DNA of 24,136 nucleotides from Circinella minor (Eukaryota > Mucoromycota > Mucoromycetes > Mucorales > Lichtheimiaceae), in contig JAEPRB010000412.1 in assembly GCA_016758965.1 (NCBI GenBank), positions 1-24,136 on the forward strand, given 5' to 3'. Shown here piece by piece: positions 18,777 to 24,136 of the stretch. The notes beneath the pieces were generated by a model. That model had not been told where the DNA came from, did not search any database, and saw nothing but the letters and a program-made list of their open reading frames with translations. Made by a program: the position numbers and the translations under genes. How positions within the stretch are numbered: the stretch's first letter is position 1; the number at the start of each line of letters is the position of its first letter.

Positions 18777-19064
18777 CGTAATAAACTGAAGGGAAAGGAG
18801 GAAAATGTGAAGACTGCATATGTATACATATATGTGTGTGTGTCTATGTGTCTATAGAATAGGTTGATTGTCACGTACTTACGTAAGACTTTTTTTTATA
18901 ATAATAAATAATGTTATTGAGGATACATATAATACGTAGGATTTAAAAAAAATATGATATGTGATTTACATAGTAATAATACTTCTTTTTTTTTTTCGCA
19001 TATTATCTTACAATTAATAAATGGAATTTTTTTTTGAAATCATTCGATAATAATAAGAATTGTG

Positions 19065-19097
<33 letters not shown>

Positions 19098-19272
19098 AAA
19101 GTAAGATATAAATGAAGAAGAAACAACAGGTTTTTTTTTAATATTTAAATTTCTGTAATAGAGATTGTTATAATAACGGAGAGTATAAGTTTAAGGAAAA
19201 GAGAGGATAGGTAAATAGGATATGTGTGTGTATATAGATGGCTGTAAGAGAAAAATATATATGTTTTTTTTT
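18777..19272. other. 3' flanking region of the dynein subunit gene
   Basis: AT-rich sequence with (TG)n near 18833-18842 and a long (TA)n tract (about 19067-19094). Nothing coding is seen. It probably includes the 3' UTR of the minus-strand gene ending at 19273. Confidence 0.5.
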
Positions 19273-21954
19273 TCATGGTTTGTTAACATATTGGCGCATT
19301 CGATCCAATTCTCGATGAACTTCTTTCCTACTAATAGCGGAACGTCTCACTGAATTGTCTTCTGTAGTGGCTGCTGGTAAGGATGCACCTGGAGATGTAG
19401 CAGTGGGTGATCCACCACCAGTGGATGCTTTCCGTAAAAGCAACGATTGGAAAAAGTTGGCAATGACTTGATTTGATGCACCATCTGTTCCTGCAGGAAA
19501 ACCAGCAGTTGCTCCTGTACCTACTGAATCCATAGGTGTTACAATTGGATCAAGATGTGGAGGCATTGGCTATATAATAATAAACAATAATAATATTTTA
19601 TATCAGTATATCATTTCATATTGTGTATATATACGTATGTGTATGTGGCATCATTCTTTATTTACCCTAGTGCCTTGTCGTTCAGTTGCAGGATCCTGTA
19701 TATACAAATGTAATTATATACATTATTTAGTAAACAAATATCTTTTTTTTTCTTTCTTCATGACACAATACAAAGAAAGAGAGAAATGACAAACCTTAGG
19801 TCGTGCTGCTCTAGAAGCATCATCCTCTTCAACCAAATCAAGTGTTGCTTGGGACATATCAATAGGTCCAATGACACTAGGTCGTGATGTTGTTGTGCCA
19901 TTTCTTGCTTTATTAGCACCATCGGGTCGTCGAAGAGGTCGTAATGTCTCATAATGACGTTCAAAAAATACTTGTTCATCTTCACAAGTTACTGGGGGTT
20001 GGATATTCAATGGCTGTTCTTCAGCTTCTGGATCTGGTATCGCTTCTTCATATACTCCTCTAGCACCATGTGCACCTGGATCTTGTCGATCGATAATGGA
20101 TTCCATATCAGCATCCCATCCTTGATGGACTCCCTCGCAATCAAATCCTTCTCTTAATACTCGGATTTTACCCCAAGAATCCCATCCAGCCGGTACCATG
20201 ACTGAATCTCTTTCAACCACTTGTGCTTTAAGGCTGAAAGGATATGCCTTTGTTTGTGTGGTTAATAAACGATGAAGAATATACTGACGTAAGTTATGAA
20301 AGGTATAAGGATGTAATGTGGATGTATAAAATAAAGCAGCTCCATCTAAATTAATAAACGTTATATATATATATATATTGTATTATTTATTAGTATCCTC
20401 AATTGTTTTTTTATTCTTCTATCCCATCTATTTAAATAATTTAAAAAGAAAATAATACTTACATTTCATACACACACATCGCAAAGTTTGTTGTATAAAA
20501 TCAAATTGTTCTTCTTTATAATCTTGAGATTGCTCAAGCATATTAAGCGCATCACTCTAAAAAAAAAAGAAGCCGAAATGTGAGTATATAGATACATATA
20601 TAAACCGATTCATTTTTCTTGTCCTTTTTTTTTCTTCCTGTTTCAAGTTACCTTGCAACAAACAATCACTATAGGAACACCTAAATTAGTTGATAAGCAA
20701 CCTTGTGTTAAAGGTAAAGTAACTTGATCTGCTGATGTTGTCGTAGTAACCAAAGGTGTTGATGTAACAAAATTTGTGGGAGTAGATGGAACTGAACTAG
20801 TTGAATTGGATGAAGCCATTGTATAACCATTTATCATATTGGAAGAAGGTTCCGAATAAGTTTGAAGATAGTGTTCCACTACACACATATATATATGTAT
20901 AAATAGAAAAAAAAATTGTAAGTTTTATGCCGACACAAAAAAAAAAAAAAGTGATGTGTGTGTATGTGTGTTTTATATACATCTACTCACAAAAAAAATT
21001 GTTTTCTTACCTTTTTCTCTTAATTCATCCACCACTGCTTTTCCTTTTGTCCAAGAAGAAGAAGCATCCGCAGTAGCCCCTTCTTTACAAATTTCATCAA
21101 TCACGTGCTGTAAAACATCGATCCAACGTTGAAATGAATCTAAAAACTTCCAGGGTCGGGTCCAGTCAATGGCAAGAATAACAAGTGAATCTGCAAGTGT
21201 TTCGGAACTTAAGGCGAATTTTAATAATGGAAGATATTCTGGAGCAGAAAGACCAAGTTGATACATTCCAAGACGTGCAATAGCTAAATATATAAAAAAA
21301 TAATAATAATAGATATATATTATTATATGGTGAAATATTTTGTATTATTGATTTATTAAATAACTTAGACTCCTCTCTCACCCCACACACATGCACTTTA
21401 TACATAAAATAGTCACATGTATACCTTCATTTTCTTCGTCTTGAATGTCTGTAAATGTATATCCTAAAGCAAGTGTATTTGTTACGTCTTCATCGAGATT
21501 ATCAACAGGTACATGGGCATAATTGGAAGGGTTCACACCAAAAGAATTTCCAGTTGTAACATCATCTCCATCAACTTTGGGTGCATCTGGTCCCGGATCG
21601 TGTTTTAAATAATGAATAAGTGTTGATTTTCCGCAACTCGAATCACCTAAGTAAAATATACACAGAAAATAAAAATATAAAAAGAAAGATATTATTATTT
21701 ATTCAAAATGTGTGTGTGTATTTACTAAAATACATTAAAATATAAAGTTATTAAAAATATTTACCAAGGATAAGAACATTTTTAGTGGGAACCATCTTTG
21801 AAGATGCTACACCTTTAAGAATACCAGACCAAATTTCATCTTTTTCAGGTCCATTGGTTTGAATAACAGTGCCTGTAACGGAATTAGTTGATTGACTAGC
21901 TGTAGGTACAGCTGCTGGAGATAAAGACATTCCGTTTGCTAATGATGCTGTCAT
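19273..21954 (-). CDS. DLIC: Cytoplasmic dynein 1 light intermediate chain
   Basis: Exons on the minus strand: 21954-21765, 21646-21425, 21283-21011, 20878-20652, 20556-20463, 20345-19795, 19695-19666 (30 nt) and 19569-19273. Joined with GT-AG introns they give 627 residues. The product is the dynein-1 subunit that binds the heavy chain through a Ras-like domain and links the motor to cargo adaptors. Evidence: a P-loop GDSSCGKST (residues 64-72), LVILAIDWTRPW as the beta-strand region typical of the family, NLGVPIVIVCCKSDA as a G4-like motif, then FDFIQQTLR, YGAALFYTS and VVERDSVMVPAGWDSWGKI, all characteristic LIC signatures. The C-terminal third is low-complexity, as usual, and holds a conserved-looking amphipathic helix QVIANFFQSLLLRKA (563-577) equivalent to the adaptor-binding helix of animal LIC1. 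A Ser/Thr-rich insertion (about 242-275) lies before LPLTQGCLS. The protein is complete and I am confident of the family. Confidence 0.95.
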
Positions 21955-22315
21955 TTTCTTTTATATTACAGGCACATACAATATATTCGTTTAAGTTCGT
22001 TTGGGTTCTTTTTTTTTTATTTTTATTTTTTGAGTGTGATGTGTTATGTATGTGTCCCAAAGAAATAAAAATAAAAAAAATAAAAAAGAGATATTATATA
22101 TATATCAGCTTAGCTTAGTTTCGCATACAAAATGAAGTTCTTTTTTTTCACAAAAAAAAAAAAATCATGTCGGAACCTTAAAATTATCAAGGCACCAATT
22201 TTCGAAGTTTTCTAGGTTTTTTTTTTTGACGCGAATTCACGTTATATTCGTTTTCCAAACCTTTTTTTTTTTTCCCTTAAAGTTAATATAGCAGTAACAA
22301 AGAAAACTAAAAATA
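21955..22315. promoter_or_regulatory. Shared divergent promoter region
   Basis: Only 361 bp separate the start codons of the divergently transcribed dynein light intermediate chain and Arb2-domain genes. It is A/T-rich with T8-T12 runs (22009-22018, 22141-22148, 22217-22227, 22262-22273) and A runs that would disfavour nucleosomes. A duplicated AGCTTAGCTTAG word lies near 22107-22119. A bidirectional promoter is the simplest reading. Confidence 0.6.
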
Positions 22316-24136
22316 ATGTTTCGAAGACGTTTAAAGAAAAAAGAAGCACCTCAATTTCCAAAAACTATTGAAGGTTTTGGATACAATGTCAATGATAAGG
22401 GCGAGATTCGTGGCATAGAAAATGGTATCTCTCTCTCTCTCTCTCTCTCTACTTTCTTTTTTTTTAGAACACAAAAAAAACTTAACCTTTATATGTATAT
22501 TATTTATCAATAGGTGAATCATATAACTTTGAATATATTTTAAGGGATCGAGTTTATAATGAATTACGTTATAAAGCATTCATTGGTAAAATGAACTTGA
22601 AATTACCTAAATATAAATATTTATTTATTTTTATATATTTATATTAAACATGTCTTTTTTTTTTACTCTTTTAGATCTTATTGGTGATATGGTTGAAGAA
22701 CAACTTCAAGCTGAACCATTAAATTTTCAAAAATCCACTATTCCTACACAAGCTGATCCTTCCTCAGGTGAACCTTATAGTCATATTTTTATGACGTGAG
22801 TAAATTTTATACTTATTTTGTTTGATAAGATGAGGGGATAATCAATGATAATTAAAATAAAACTTTATTTATTAATGATATTTTATTATTAAATCCAAAA
22901 AGTCCAAATGCTATGACAACAACAGATAGATTGCTTCTTTTGATCCCAGGAAATAATACTCGGTAAATTATCATCCATCAGTTTACTATTATCAGTTATT
23001 TATCATATTGTCTAATATGTATATGGATAATGTTTATTATAGTATTGGTCAATGGACGCGACGTGCCATGTGCGATGACAACATGAAAGTAAGTTTTAAT
23101 AATAGTAATACATCATGAAAAAAAAAATGCAAAATCAAAAGCGGTGTTTTAAAACATACAAAATGGTATTATTTTAGAGTGGTTCTATGATGAAAGTGGC
23201 AACTATGGCAAAAGAAAGAGGATATGAAATAATTATTTTTAATCCAAATGGAATTTATTGGTATGATGGTAAAGCTCAGGTAAGAAAAAAGTAACAATCT
23301 TATGATTGTATTAGGAAAGTAAGAAAGAGAGAGAGAGTGTGTGTGTGTGTGTTTAAAAAAACAACATAATAATTTTTTATATATAAAATTATATAGGAAA
23401 TGCCACCACTTACAAACATGAATTTTGTTATGGTACCAGGTAAGTGGAAGAAAGAAAGAAAGAAAAAAGAGTCTTCTAGAATATATGCGAGTTTCATAAC
23501 AATTTATCTCTTTCGTATCACAATCACTTTTTTTTTTTTGCAGAAAACGAAGGACCGGAAGTACATTGCAGATACGTATTTGACAAATTTATCAGGTAAC
23601 ACGACATTTTGCATTTCGCCTCATATGTTATTGTGCCTTTTGCATCGATTACTAATAATATCATCTCACATGCCTTTTTTTTATTTTTATAGCAAAGTAA
23701 AAGCAACCAAAATTGTGGCAATGACTCTTGGATGGGGTGGTTTTTGTTTAACAGAACTTTTAAATCAATATTGTAATGTTATCTCTCAAAGTATACACTT
23801 TATATTATAGATTGATTTTTAATTAACATATATTTGTATTTATTATCTATATATTATAGTTGACTTTTTTAAAGAACGAGTAAAAGGTGTAGCTATGGCT
23901 GATAGTACACATTCAAGTGATTTAGTTGATGGTGATGATAAACGTATTTGGATTCGCTCTGTAAGTTTTGTCTAAATATTTTTTAAAAAAAATATCTGAA
24001 ATTATTTAATAACAAATATACAAAACGACGATCGTATATTCCAGAATATGAACCAAAAGGTAATAGTGACAACATCACACGTTTTTTCCTTTAAATGATT
24101 ATAAGTGTTATTGTTCTATTCATGTATTATTTTATA
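22316..24136 (+). CDS. Arb2/FAM172-domain protein, 3' end beyond or near window edge
   Basis: Exons read as 22316-22424, 22514-22585, 22675-22795, 22903-22962, 23043-23088, 23178-23279, 23397-23439, 23544-23595, 23693-23772 and 23860-23960, giving 262 codons in one frame. A further acceptor at 24043-24044 opens a short exon (NMNQK...) whose end is unclear. The product matches the Arb2 domain family (fission yeast Argonaute-binding Arb2, animal FAM172A/ARB2A), an alpha/beta-hydrolase-like fold linked to RNA silencing or co-transcriptional regulation. Signatures: FGYNVNDKGEIR near the start, LLLLIPGNNTRIGQWTRRAM, a region ERGYEIIIFNPNG, then VAMTLGWGGFCLTELL at the nucleophile-elbow position, and VKGVAMADSTHSSD. 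The serine expected at the elbow in hydrolase-type members seems to be glycine here (LGWGG), suggesting no hydrolase activity. The domain assignment is from recognised motifs. The role in silencing is by family only. Confidence 0.85.

Noticed and set aside
19723..20220. Minus-strand frame as a separate gene
   Set aside because: It is exon 6 of the dynein light intermediate chain plus read-through into the following intron.
23400..23810. 136-codon continuous frame in the Arb2-domain gene
   Set aside because: It joins an exon to intron sequence by read-through. The spliced exons (ending 23439, restarting 23544) give the family motifs.
1..24136. CRISPR array, rRNA or tRNA gene, bacterial operon, integrated virus
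   Set aside because: There is no regular spacer-repeat pattern, no rRNA core sequence, no cloverleaf with a proper B box and no viral polymerase or capsid-like frame. Spliced genes show eukaryotic DNA.

Overview
This is a window of AT-rich nuclear DNA from a filamentous fungus. The small intron-rich genes (GT-AG introns of about 75-220 nt), the long A and T homopolymers, the many TACGTA palindromes, and the divergent fungal versions of a dynein subunit and an Arb2-domain protein fit an early-diverging lineage, most likely Mucoromycota. That placement is inference. No bacterial, phage, CRISPR, rRNA or tRNA feature is visible.

Layout. Positions 1-4480 hold no convincing intact gene. They contain AT-rich sequence, a 17-bp tandem array (2670-2769), an ACGA-rich array (2843-2916), a GC-rich block with perfect hairpins ending in a T run (2928-3073), a 57-nt nested inverted repeat (3343-3399), and a possible decayed spliced coding fragment on the minus strand (3679-4160). 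Positions 4490-17600 form a same-strand series of short intronless genes for small secreted proteins: a pseudogene (4955-5572) and intact genes at 8072, 10746, 12980, 14524 and 17376. Four of the five intact products carry dibasic Kex2-type sites, and four start with MR/MH and expose APTP, APIP, VPIP or LP after the predicted signal cleavage. One eight-exon coiled-coil gene of unknown function (15057-16924) is embedded between them. Positions 17601-19272 are non-coding apart from one doubtful exon-like frame. From 19273 to the end there are two conserved genes in divergent orientation: cytoplasmic dynein light intermediate chain (minus, 8 exons, 627 aa, complete) and an Arb2/FAM172-type alpha/beta-hydrolase-fold protein (plus, at least 10 exons, running to the window end), separated by 361 bp.

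The main biological interest is the secreted-protein cluster. It looks like a locally duplicating and decaying family of secreted precursors. The 8072 gene and the 4955 pseudogene share promoter, coding and 3' sequence. Secretory signal peptides and KR/RKR/RRR sites suggest passage through the ER-Golgi and cleavage by a Kex2-like protease. No function can be assigned. The second item worth checking is the hairpin-rich block at 2928-3073, a candidate structured RNA or a short interspersed element.
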